13,389 nucleotides of DNA, taken from NCBI GenBank assembly GCA_026708165.1, contig JAPOVO010000360.1, positions 1 through 13,389 of the forward strand, given 5' to 3'. Made by a program: the position numbers and the translations under genes. Shown here piece after piece: positions 1-6,610 of the stretch (the stretch's first letter is position 1; each line of letters opens with the position of its first letter). The notes beneath the pieces were generated by a model that saw only the letters and a list, made by a program, of their open reading frames with translations, was not told the DNA's origin and did not search any database. Source of the stretch: Chloroflexota bacterium (GTDB taxonomy: Bacteria; Chloroflexota; UBA11872; VXNJ01).

Positions 1-369
1 CTGTCAAGCCGGCGCTTACTTCGCCTTCTGATGCGCAGGTTGTCGGGAAGCTCGAGCGCCGCCGCTGGCGTGGCGGAGGCGATTTACTTGGAAGGGCGGA
101 CGCCCGGTCGAATCGCGGCTTTGGATCGGTGTATCGGCACGTCCATAAACGGAGAATGCACGGAAGAGATCGGCCAGATTGAGCTTCCCATTCGTATAGT
201 TTTTGGCGGCGGTGACCCGCTTGCCGCGCTTCTCGACAGCAATCTCCCCGACAAACTTGGCGAAGATGTTGCGGTGACCGTTTTTCCTCAGTGTGGGCAC
301 ATGATCGAACTGCAAGCGCCGGAACGCGTGGCCGCGTTCATCGAACAGTCTATCGAGGATCTGACCTGA
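1..369 (+). CDS. alpha/beta hydrolase, C-terminal fragment (5' end outside window)
   Basis: The frame is open from the first base to the TGA at 367-369, so this is the 3' end of a longer gene and not a small protein starting at the internal ATG at 31. The 122 visible residues look like the last third of an alpha/beta hydrolase: a strand followed by GGGDP (about residues 69-73), where the Asp sits at the usual catalytic-acid position, then a strand ending in CGH (98-100), whose His would be the catalytic His, then a final helix of the kind seen after it (LQAPERVAAF). The nucleophile elbow (G-x-S-x-G) would lie outside the window, so substrate and reaction cannot be inferred. It converges on gatD with only 15 bp between the stops and no clear terminator. 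Confidence 0.72.
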   Translation: MSSRRLLRLLMRRLSGSSSAAAGVAEAIYLEGRTPGRIAALDRCIGTSINGECTEEIGQIELPIRIVFGGGDPLAALLDSNLPDKLGEDVAVTVFPQCGHMIELQAPERVAAFIEQSIEDLT

Positions 370-384
370 TCGAGCCAAGTTGGG

Positions 385-1122
385 CTACCGGGATTTAACG
401 CCTGTTTTCGCCAGGGCAGCTCGGTGGGCCGCCCATTCCTCGGAGTCGTCGAGCGGCTCCAGCTTGACGCTGGGATGGTGCCGCTGGAGCGCCGCCTGCA
501 AGAGGAAGTCGGCAAAGTGGGGGTTCTTGGGCAGCAGGGAACCGTGCAGGTAGGTGCCGAAGGCCAGTCCGCTGCGCGCGCCCTCGGTGCCATCTTCGCC
601 GTTGTTTCCGACTCCCGCAACGACTCGGGCGAGCGGCTCCGATTGCGGACCGAGATAAGTTCGCCCCCCGTGATTCTCGAATCCGACGAGCAAACCGTCT
701 TGCCACTCAGCCGCTACGTTGCCGATACAGCGTGGGACGTTGGATCCCGGATGACGGGTTTCGGCGTCGAATAGTCCGATTCCGGCCAGCTCGGAGCCGT
801 CGGCGGCTACATAGCGATTACCCATTAGCTGGTATCCGCCGCAAACCGCGAGGAGCACGGCACCCTGATCTACGGCCTCCCGGACGAGCGAACCGGTGCG
901 CTTGGCGAGGTCCTTGCTGGCGGCTTGTTGCTGCCGGTCCTGCCCGCCGCCGATGAACAGTATGTCCACGTTACGGGGGTCGAAGCCGCAGTTCAGGCCG
1001 ATGCGCTCGATCTCAAGCGCGATCCCGCGCCATTCGCAGCGCTTCCTAAGACAATCAACGTTGCCACGGTCGGCGTAGATGTTCATGAGGTCGGGATACA
1101 AGTATCCGAGCCGGAGTTTCAT
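385..1122 (-). CDS. gatD: lipid II isoglutaminyl synthase, glutamine amidotransferase subunit GatD
   Basis: This is a class I (triad) glutaminase of 245 aa, the usual length of GatD. It would hydrolyse glutamine and pass ammonia to MurT, which amidates the alpha-carboxyl of D-Glu in the lipid II stem peptide, in the cytoplasm at the membrane face. Visible features are an N-terminal LGYLYPDLMNIYADRGN segment typical of GatD/CobQ-like amidotransferases, FIGGGQDRQQ (57-66), the nucleophile elbow AVCGGYQLMG with Cys94, and GTYLHGSLLPKNP with His193. The start codon overlaps the murT stop by four bases (ATGA), so translation is probably coupled; no strong ribosome binding site is visible. The C-terminus (about 225-245) is a short polar tail. 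CobQ/CobB-type amidotransferases are the only real alternative and are made unlikely by the adjacent MurT. Confidence 0.93.
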   Translation of the reverse strand: MKLRLGYLYPDLMNIYADRGNVDCLRKRCEWRGIALEIERIGLNCGFDPRNVDILFIGGGQDRQQQAASKDLAKRTGSLVREAVDQGAVLLAVCGGYQLMGNRYVAADGSELAGIGLFDAETRHPGSNVPRCIGNVAAEWQDGLLVGFENHGGRTYLGPQSEPLARVVAGVGNNGEDGTEGARSGLAFGTYLHGSLLPKNPHFADFLLQAALQRHHPSVKLEPLDDSEEWAAHRAALAKTGVKSR

Positions 1123-2495
1123 TCGATCCAGTAGGGGTCTAGGACGCCGCGCTCAACGAGCAGCTTTCGCAACTCCAGCATTGCGGTGTAGGTGGCGAGT
1201 ATCTTGACTTGACCAGCACTTCTTAGGATGCGAGAAAGCGCACTTTCAGAGTTGGCGTCCACGATCACCGATTCCGCATCCGAGAGGCCAGCGTATTTCA
1301 ACCTAAGCGCCAAGTCTTCGGCGCGATCTCCAGTCGCGACGATACTCTTGGCCATCAGGCCGTCGAAGTCAATATCCCAGATCCACGACACGTCTTCTCC
1401 GTCGGCGGCCCGGTCGTTTAGCGCCATGAGGTAGTTTGCCGGTTCGGGATCTTGCCGGAGCGATCGCAGGACTTCGTTGGCTCCGGCGGGATTCTTGACC
1501 AGGAGAAAGACCAACTCGACTCCATCGACCACCAGACGCTCGGCCCGGCCGAAAGCGGGCCTGAATCCTTCGAGGCCTGTTTTTACGTCCTCCGCGGAAA
1601 TGTCTAGGGCGGATGCGGCCGCGGCGGCGGCGAGGGCGTTGTAAACGTTGAAAAGGCCGGGGGGATCGAGGTCGATGCGATCGAGCGAGTCTCCACGGCG
1701 GAGAGTGAAGCGCGCGGGATTCAGCCCCACGGAGTCGACCTCGGTTGCGGCGAAGCCGGGGGCCGGGCGTTCGAAACCGCAGTCTGGGCACGTATAGTCG
1801 CCCAGGTGAGAAAAGGTCAAACCGCGATAGTGGAGTTGAGCGCTACATAAGGGACACGAGGCCGAGTCGGCCCATTCGTCGGGTACGCGCGCATCAAGCG
1901 CAGCTTGTACGCCGTAGGTTGAAATGTCGCCTTGCCCCCGCGCGCCGGCATGAACGACCGCGGGATCGTCGGCGTTCAGGACAACGTGCAGGCTTTTGCC
2001 CGAGGCGTGGATGACGCGTCCCCATTCTTTTGAAATCGAATCGATTTCCCCATATCGGTCCAGCTGATCGCGGAAGAGGTTTGTGAGCAATAGCACCCGC
2101 GGGTGGGCATGCGGGAGGATGGCGATCAGCGCCGCTTCATCGACCTCGAACACGCCAATGCTGTTTGGCTGCACTTTCAGGCCGCCCAAAGAACTGGTGC
2201 GCTGAATCAGATGCGAAACGAGGCCCCTGGCGAGGTTCGATCCGGTCCGATTATTAAGAACTTCGTGACCCGCTGCCGAGAGTATCCGGCTCAGCATGGC
2301 GGCGGTCGTCGTCTTGCCGTTTGTGCCGGTCACGAATACGAATCCCTGGGGAATCGCTTCGAGCAGCCGCTCCAGAATTCCAGGACTTAGCTTGAGAGCA
2401 GTGAGCCCAGGAATCGCGGTTCCGCCGCCCAGCCGCAGGACTCTCGTCAGACTGCCGGCGACCTTGCCCAAGGCTATTGCCAGCCGGTCACGCAT
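1119..2495 (-). CDS. murT: lipid II isoglutaminyl synthase, Mur-ligase-like subunit MurT
   Basis: At 458 aa this Mur ligase-fold ATPase has the size and domain order of MurT. It activates the D-Glu carboxylate of lipid II with ATP and accepts ammonia from GatD to form D-isoglutamine. The P-loop GTNGKTT is at 57-63, FEVDE at 116-120, and NLFRDQLDRYGE at 139-150 is a strong family signature. A four-Cys zinc ribbon is inserted in the middle domain (Cys214/217 and Cys236/239), the MurT hallmark absent from MurC-F. The C-terminal domain carries LVKNPAGANE (332-341) and DGEDVSWIWDIDF (365-377), where the Asp contributed to the GatD active site is expected. The ATG at 2493-2495 gives a normal N-terminus but has no obvious Shine-Dalgarno. 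It is first in a two-gene operon and divergent from the FAD oxidase gene. Confidence 0.94.
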   Translation of the reverse strand: MRDRLAIALGKVAGSLTRVLRLGGGTAIPGLTALKLSPGILERLLEAIPQGFVFVTGTNGKTTTAAMLSRILSAAGHEVLNNRTGSNLARGLVSHLIQRTSSLGGLKVQPNSIGVFEVDEAALIAILPHAHPRVLLLTNLFRDQLDRYGEIDSISKEWGRVIHASGKSLHVVLNADDPAVVHAGARGQGDISTYGVQAALDARVPDEWADSASCPLCSAQLHYRGLTFSHLGDYTCPDCGFERPAPGFAATEVDSVGLNPARFTLRRGDSLDRIDLDPPGLFNVYNALAAAAAASALDISAEDVKTGLEGFRPAFGRAERLVVDGVELVFLLVKNPAGANEVLRSLRQDPEPANYLMALNDRAADGEDVSWIWDIDFDGLMAKSIVATGDRAEDLALRLKYAGLSDAESVIVDANSESALSRILRSAGQVKILATYTAMLELRKLLVERGVLDPYWIE

Positions 2496-2569
2496 TATGT
2501 CGGGGCGCCGAATCTGCTATTAAGTGGGCGGGACTTTCGAGCGGCATCTCCGCCTTCCGCGAGGAGCTA
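2496..2569. promoter_or_regulatory. divergent intergenic region (murT / FAD oxidase) with possible promoters
   Basis: These 74 bp must carry the start signals for both flanking genes. The only AT-rich patch, TGCTATTAAGT (about 2514-2524), offers a TATTAA -10-like hexamer on + and TAATAG on -. Neither has a convincing -35 at 16-18 bp. The + side ends in a strong ribosome binding site, GAGGAG at 2561-2566. Assignment as promoters is inference. Confidence 0.3.
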
Positions 2570-3685
2570 ATGGGAAACGGCTGTCTATCCGCGATTGTAG
2601 GCTCTGACGGCTTGTCGCGAACCGAGTCGGGACGTCTTGTCGTCGCGCCGTCGACTCTTGAAGAGCTGAGGGACGTAGTCGCTTCGTCCGCAGCGAACGC
2701 GGAGAGGCTTCACCTAGTTAAGGCGTCTACAGGCGTTTTGGGGCGGGAGGCGCCAGGTCTGGAGACCAATGGCGTGTCGCTGGCGCGGATGAACAGGATT
2801 CTCGAGATCGACTCGCCGAACCGCGTGGTCCGGGTCGAACCAGGGGTGAGCCATGCGTCGCTCGCGTCCGCACTAGAGGGCGAGGGACTTCGATGGCCGG
2901 TTGGACCGCTGGGCGGACATAGGTCCATTGCGGCGACGGTGGTGACGGGACTCGCCCAGGTTCAGTCCAACGGGCTGCCTGACTTGCGGCACTGGATTTT
3001 GGGAGGGCGGTGGCTGCTCGGGGATGGAACGTTTTTGGGTTCGGGTGGGAAGACGATCAAGAACTCCGCCGGGTACGACATTACCCGGGCGCTCGTGGGG
3101 TCGTTTGGATTCTTCGCGATTCCGGTGGAGCTGCAGTTGAGGGTGGAGACGATTCCGGAAAGGCGGGTGACCGGGATGGGGAGTCTTGATCCGAGCCTCA
3201 TTGAGGCGGCGTTGGGGATGCCGCACGGCGTCGAATCTGTTTTCATCGTGGTGACAGGAGTTACCCGAGCGACGATGCAAATCTCGATTGCCGGTCGTGG
3301 GGCGGAGGTCGATTCCGCGCTGGACGGACTTCGCGAGTTTGACTTCGAATGGGATGACGCTGGCGCCCGGACGCTGACTGGTATCGATTCCGACTCTGCC
3401 GGCGCGCACCGGCAAGGCGTCAAGTGGACGGCGAGTCCGGCGGCGTGCGCGCGGATACTGGCCCGGATAGCGGGGGACCTGCCCGGCTGCAACGCGCTGA
3501 CCCTGCCGCTGGGGCGCTGGGGCATTGCTCTAGGTCCTGATTTGGATGCGCTCGACGAACTGATCTCGGGGAACGGAGGACAGGCGTCGCCATGGCCGCC
3601 GGATCGCGGCGCCACGGGAGAGTCGGGCATTCCGGGGTTCGAGGAGTTTCGCAGGGCGTTCGATCCGAACATGGTGCTGGTGTAG
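2570..3685 (+). CDS. GlcE-like FAD-binding (PCMH-type) oxidase subunit
   Basis: The ATG at 2570 is chosen over an upstream in-frame start at 2477 because GAGGAG lies 3 nt before it and the upstream part would overlap murT; the product is 371 aa. It resembles the FAD-binding subunit of glycolate oxidase (GlcE) and other members of the FAD-linked oxidase (VAO/PCMH) superfamily. Visible features are the N-terminal VVAPSTLEEL (24-33), GVLGRE (55-60), the FAD-loop stretch VGPLGGHRSIAATVVTG (111-127), and KTIKNSAGYDITRALVGS (161-178), a clear GlcE-like signature. It would oxidise a 2-hydroxy acid together with GlcD- and GlcF-type partners, none of which is present here. The protein stops right after RRAFDPNMVLV, where relatives usually continue with an NPG-type ending, so the C-terminus is a few residues short. 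Substrate unknown. Confidence 0.8.
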   Translation: MGNGCLSAIVGSDGLSRTESGRLVVAPSTLEELRDVVASSAANAERLHLVKASTGVLGREAPGLETNGVSLARMNRILEIDSPNRVVRVEPGVSHASLASALEGEGLRWPVGPLGGHRSIAATVVTGLAQVQSNGLPDLRHWILGGRWLLGDGTFLGSGGKTIKNSAGYDITRALVGSFGFFAIPVELQLRVETIPERRVTGMGSLDPSLIEAALGMPHGVESVFIVVTGVTRATMQISIAGRGAEVDSALDGLREFDFEWDDAGARTLTGIDSDSAGAHRQGVKWTASPAACARILARIAGDLPGCNALTLPLGRWGIALGPDLDALDELISGNGGQASPWPPDRGATGESGIPGFEEFRRAFDPNMVLV

Positions 3686-3730
3686 GACCGCTGAGCGGCT
3701 ATTGGTAGAGACTAAATCGCGGATCGTCGA

Positions 3731-3736
3731 TATCAT
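3731..3736 (+). promoter_or_regulatory. possible -10 box (TATCAT) of the tRNA-Pro gene
   Basis: TATCAT ends 9 nt before the mature 5' end of the tRNA, a fitting position for a tRNA promoter. No good -35 hexamer is visible at 16-18 bp; a TTGGTA at 3702-3707 is too far away (23 bp). Confidence 0.28.
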
Positions 3737-3745
3737 CAAAGCAAT

Positions 3746-3822
<77 letters not shown>

Positions 3823-3954
3823 CCCTAGTCGGGCGGTTAGCTCACGATCGGGCACATCGACCGCTACTCGTCAGCTGATGGCGCTCGACCGGAGGTCTGG
3901 CCTACAGGACATTTTTCCAATGACGCCTCTCCTCTCCACTAGTTGGGACTGACC

Positions 3955-3960
3955 TATGAT
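3955..3960 (+). promoter_or_regulatory. -10 box (TATGAT) suggesting a leaderless transcript for the M24 gene
   Basis: TATGAT matches the sigma-70 -10 consensus at five of six bases and ends 8 nt before the ATG at 3969, so transcription would start at or next to the start codon. There is no Shine-Dalgarno before any candidate start (TTG 3960, ATG 3969, ATG 3978), which fits a leaderless mRNA. No recognisable -35 is present. The 13-mer containing it (3950-3962) recurs at 9365-9377. Confidence 0.42.
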
Positions 3961-3968
3961 TGGGTCCC

Positions 3969-5150
3969 ATGGCGTATATGAAGCCCTTCAACGCAGCCGA
4001 GTACGAAAGGCGCGTGTCGGACGTGAAGCGCCGCATGGAAGCCACGGGCTTTGAGCTGCTCGTCTGCCAGGACCCGGCCAACATGAACTGGTTAACGGGC
4101 TTCGACGGATGGTCGTTCTACATGCCGCAGGCCGTCCTCGTTCACGTGGAGGAAACGGCCCCGATCTGGTTTGGACGCAAGCAGGATGCCAAGTCGGCCC
4201 ACATAACCACCAGCCTTCCGGAAGACAATATCGTCGCGTATTCCGAACCCCTGGTAAATCACCCCGTCAATCATCCTTACGATGAGCTGAGCGATCTGAT
4301 CGCGCAACGGGGCTGGGGCGCCAGCAGGATTGGCGTCGACTTTGACGCCCCTTACTACACCGCCAGGGCTCATCAGCACCTCGCGGGCGGCCTGCCCGAC
4401 GCGAGCATTTCGGACAGCAAGGAACTCGTGAACTGGGCGCGCCTGGTCAAATCGGAGGCCGAGATCGCCTACATGCGAGAGGCAGGCGAGCTAACGACCA
4501 GGGTAATGAACCGCGCGCTTGCGAGGCTTGCGCCGGGCGTCAGACAGCATGAGATTGCGGCGGACATCTATAACGAGCAAATCATTGGACTCGACGACGG
4601 ATATGGCGACTATACGAGCATTTGTCCGCTTATCCAGGTGGCCGAGGGCACGAGCACGCCGCACCTGACGTGGACGGATGAGCCGTTGCCCGACGAGGGG
4701 CTGGTCGTCATAGAACTGGCGGCGGCGCGGCGCCACTATCACGCGCCGCTGGTGCGAACCGCCTATATCGGCGCTCCTCCTGCTGAAGTGTCGAAGCTCG
4801 CAGCGGCAATTGTCGAGGGCGGCGACACGGCTATCGAGGCCGCCAGACCCGGAGCGACCTGTGCGGAGGTCGAAGCAATCTGGCAGAAGACGATCAACCG
4901 CCACGGTTACAGCAAGGTAAGCCGGGTCGGGTATCCCATCGGCGTGGGCTTCCCGCCCGATTGGGGAGAGCGGACGGCGAGTCTTCGCCCTGGGGACGAC
5001 ACCGAACTGCAAGCTGGCATGTGCTTTCACTTTCAATCCGGGATCTGGCTCGACGATTTTGGAGCGGCCATATCGGAGTCGATCGTTATCACGGAAAACG
5101 GCGGCGAGCGATTGTGCGACGTCGATCGCCGTCTATTCGTCGTGAAGTGA
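3969..5150 (+). CDS. M24 aminopeptidase-fold hydrolase, ectoine hydrolase (DoeA/EutD)-like
   Basis: The 393-aa protein has the creatinase-like N-terminal domain and the pita-bread C-terminal domain of the M24 family, and resembles DoeA/EutD, which opens the ectoine ring to N-acetyl-diaminobutyrate. Family-like stretches are DPANMNWLTGFDGWSFY (35-51), IELAAARRHYHAPLVRT (248-264), GYPIGVGFPPDWGERT (321-336), and a final CFHFQSGIWLDDFGAAISES. True M24 metallopeptidases use two Asp, a His and two Glu as metal ligands. Here the first Asp is Glu, the second is Ala, and the His of the GxGxxH-type motif falls in the PPDW loop, so a metal-independent reaction as in DoeA is likely. The ATG at 3969 is preferred over TTG 3960 given the -10 box at 3955-3960. 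No doeB, doeC, doeD or ectoine transporter lies nearby, so another cyclic amide or dipeptide-like substrate is possible. Confidence 0.82.
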   Translation: MAYMKPFNAAEYERRVSDVKRRMEATGFELLVCQDPANMNWLTGFDGWSFYMPQAVLVHVEETAPIWFGRKQDAKSAHITTSLPEDNIVAYSEPLVNHPVNHPYDELSDLIAQRGWGASRIGVDFDAPYYTARAHQHLAGGLPDASISDSKELVNWARLVKSEAEIAYMREAGELTTRVMNRALARLAPGVRQHEIAADIYNEQIIGLDDGYGDYTSICPLIQVAEGTSTPHLTWTDEPLPDEGLVVIELAAARRHYHAPLVRTAYIGAPPAEVSKLAAAIVEGGDTAIEAARPGATCAEVEAIWQKTINRHGYSKVSRVGYPIGVGFPPDWGERTASLRPGDDTELQAGMCFHFQSGIWLDDFGAAISESIVITENGGERLCDVDRRLFVVK

Positions 5151-5315
5151 AGCCGGCCGCTTAAGGCCACATTGGGCTGCGTGTCAGACCTCGGGCAGTG
5201 AGCAGCGGCACAAGCAGCGCGAGCAGTATCTATCGGCGCGCGTGTCCTGGGCGTCAATCGCATGACGGCCAGATCCCCACCTGCTTAAAGGCAACTCGCC
5301 CCGGCAGGCTGACTT

Positions 5316-5909
5316 ATGCGCGACCGGGGTGACGGGCCAGAATCGCGGAAGGCTTCCCGTGGCAAACGAACGGCACACCGGCGCGGAATCGTCGGAGTTC
5401 CCGCCAACGAATCTTGGACGCTTCAATCGTCCCGGCTGCTTCTCAATCCCATGGTGCAGGGCGATGCGGGTGAGCTTTTCACCCTCTTGCGGGAACCTGC
5501 GCTCCACGGATTTACTGGGAACGCGCCACCCGCAAGCGCAGTCGATCTACAAGAAAAGATCCGTCGCTGGGAATCACGTCAGTCCCCGACAAGGGATGAA
5601 TTGTGGCTGAATTGGACGCTCCGGCTGAAGACCAGTGGGATCGCCGTCGGCTTCATCCAAGCGACGTATGCTGAGCGAAGGGTTGATTTGGCCTGGGTGA
5701 TTGGCGTGCCCTTCCAAGGTCGCGGATACGCAATCGAAGCGAGTTGCCGCGTGGCGGCCTGGTTCCGTGACGCCTACGACCTGGCCGATCTAAGAGCCAG
5801 CATCCATCCCGACCACATCGCCTCGCAACGCGTTGCCATGCACCTCGGGCTGCAGCCTAGCGGTGAGTTCACTGACGAAGGTGAGGAGCTTTGGGTTGCC
5901 CGCTGTTAA
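5316..5909 (+). CDS. GNAT family N-acetyltransferase (RimJ/RimL-like)
   Basis: This is a GCN5-related acetyltransferase that would transfer acetyl from acetyl-CoA to an amine; the acceptor is unknown. The fold is recognisable from the N-terminal LQSSRLLLNPM strand (36-46), the beta4 strand LAWVIGV (125-131), the pyrophosphate-binding loop QGRGYA (134-139) followed by an EA-initiated helix, and the late HPDHIASQRVAMHLGLQPSG stretch (164-183), typical of the Acetyltransf_3 group. An in-frame TGA at 5310-5312 means the gene must start after it, and the ATG at 5316 is the only ATG before the conserved core; its AGG 7 nt upstream is a weak ribosome binding site. Residues 1-33 are Arg-rich and not part of the fold, so a non-ATG start further in cannot be excluded. 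It is separate from its neighbours (165 bp upstream, 146 bp downstream). Confidence 0.82.
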   Translation: MRDRGDGPESRKASRGKRTAHRRGIVGVPANESWTLQSSRLLLNPMVQGDAGELFTLLREPALHGFTGNAPPASAVDLQEKIRRWESRQSPTRDELWLNWTLRLKTSGIAVGFIQATYAERRVDLAWVIGVPFQGRGYAIEASCRVAAWFRDAYDLADLRASIHPDHIASQRVAMHLGLQPSGEFTDEGEELWVARC

Positions 5910-5982
5910 CGATGCTCACCTGTCGATGGTCACAAGCTAGTCCCTGATCTCCGCCTTCCTAGTCGGCGTCCACCGTGGCGAT

Positions 5983-6008
5983 GGAACGAATTGGCTTGAA
6001 CGAGCGTA
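5983..6008 (+). promoter_or_regulatory. candidate ECF-type promoter (GGAAC-N17-CGTA)
   Basis: GGAAC at 5983-5987 and CGTA at 6005-6008 are separated by 17 nt, the shape of many ECF sigma-factor promoters (GGAAC in the -35, CGT in the -10). It sits about 48 nt before the sigma gene start and points at it, so autoregulation is plausible. The same arrangement occurs at 9311-9336. A weak housekeeping alternative is TTGAAC (5996-6001) with TAGAGT (6017-6022), but its spacer is only 15 nt. Confidence 0.4.
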
Positions 6009-6055
6009 GTTGTTAGTAGAGTCCCCTGAAATGACACCGGCCGCGAGGGCAGCGT

Positions 6056-6610
6056 ATGACCGATGAACAAGCCATTCTGCGCTGCCAGGATGGCGAGCGG
6101 GAAGCGTTCCGCTATCTCGTAGAACGGTACAAAGACGTCCTGTACGGCACGGCGCTGCTGATGATGAGGAATCCGACGCTGGCCGAGGAGCAGGTGCAGG
6201 AGGCCTTCCTCGCGGCGTGGCGTGGAATCAAGGGATTCAGGCCGGGCCGTCCGTTCAAGCCTTGGGTTGTGCGCATCCTGGTGAACAAGATCGTGTCGCT
6301 GCGCAGAACGCGGACGCTACCCACCGTGCCTCTCGAACAGCAGGACCCTCCCGAAGACGTGCCGCAGCCAGCCGAGGCGGTGGAGGCGCAGCTCGATCGG
6401 CAGGCGATCAGGCAGGCGCTGGCCCGGCTGACGCCGGACCACCGGGAAGTGATCGTCTTGCGCTACTTCGCCGATCTGACGGTCCCGGAACTGGCGGAAA
6501 CAATTGGCGTGCCGTTGGGTACGGCCAAGTCGAGGCTGCACCGGGCGCTCGGCAACCTGCGAGATGAGCTAACGACCGACGCCGACGGAGAGGATGACGG
6601 CGATGGCTAG
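6056..6610 (+). CDS. ECF (sigma-70 family, group 4) RNA polymerase sigma factor
   Basis: At 184 aa with only sigma2 and sigma4 domains this is a typical ECF sigma factor, which redirects RNA polymerase to a small stress or envelope regulon. Sigma2 spans about 10-86, with the core-binding helix AEEQVQEAFLAAWRGI (43-58) and the -10 recognition helix PFKPWVVRILVNKIVSLRR (66-84). Sigma4 spans about 116-171, with RLTPDHREVIVLRYFADLT (124-142) and the -35 recognition helix-turn-helix VPLGTAKSRLHRAL (152-165). A 35-residue Pro/Glu-rich linker joins them and the C-terminus is an acidic tail. GAGGG at 6045-6049 lies 6 nt before the ATG. The gene overlaps the vWA gene that follows, so the two are translated together, as is common for sigma/anti-sigma pairs. 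Confidence 0.95.
   Translation: MTDEQAILRCQDGEREAFRYLVERYKDVLYGTALLMMRNPTLAEEQVQEAFLAAWRGIKGFRPGRPFKPWVVRILVNKIVSLRRTRTLPTVPLEQQDPPEDVPQPAEAVEAQLDRQAIRQALARLTPDHREVIVLRYFADLTVPELAETIGVPLGTAKSRLHRALGNLRDELTTDADGEDDGDG

Noticed and set aside
370..384. Possible terminator between the hydrolase and gatD stops (AGCC...GGCT)
   Set aside because: Only a 4-bp stem with no T-run; too weak to call.
2962..3672. Minus-strand 236-aa frame
   Set aside because: Antisense to the FAD oxidase; Ser/Pro/Arg-rich with no domain, as expected for the reverse strand of a GC-rich gene.
4491..5036. Minus-strand 181-aa frame
   Set aside because: Antisense shadow of the DoeA-like gene, no recognisable fold.
5329..5610. 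+ strand 93-aa frame overlapping the GNAT gene
   Set aside because: Out of frame with the clear GNAT core; considered as evidence of a frameshifted N-terminus but shows no continuation of the fold.
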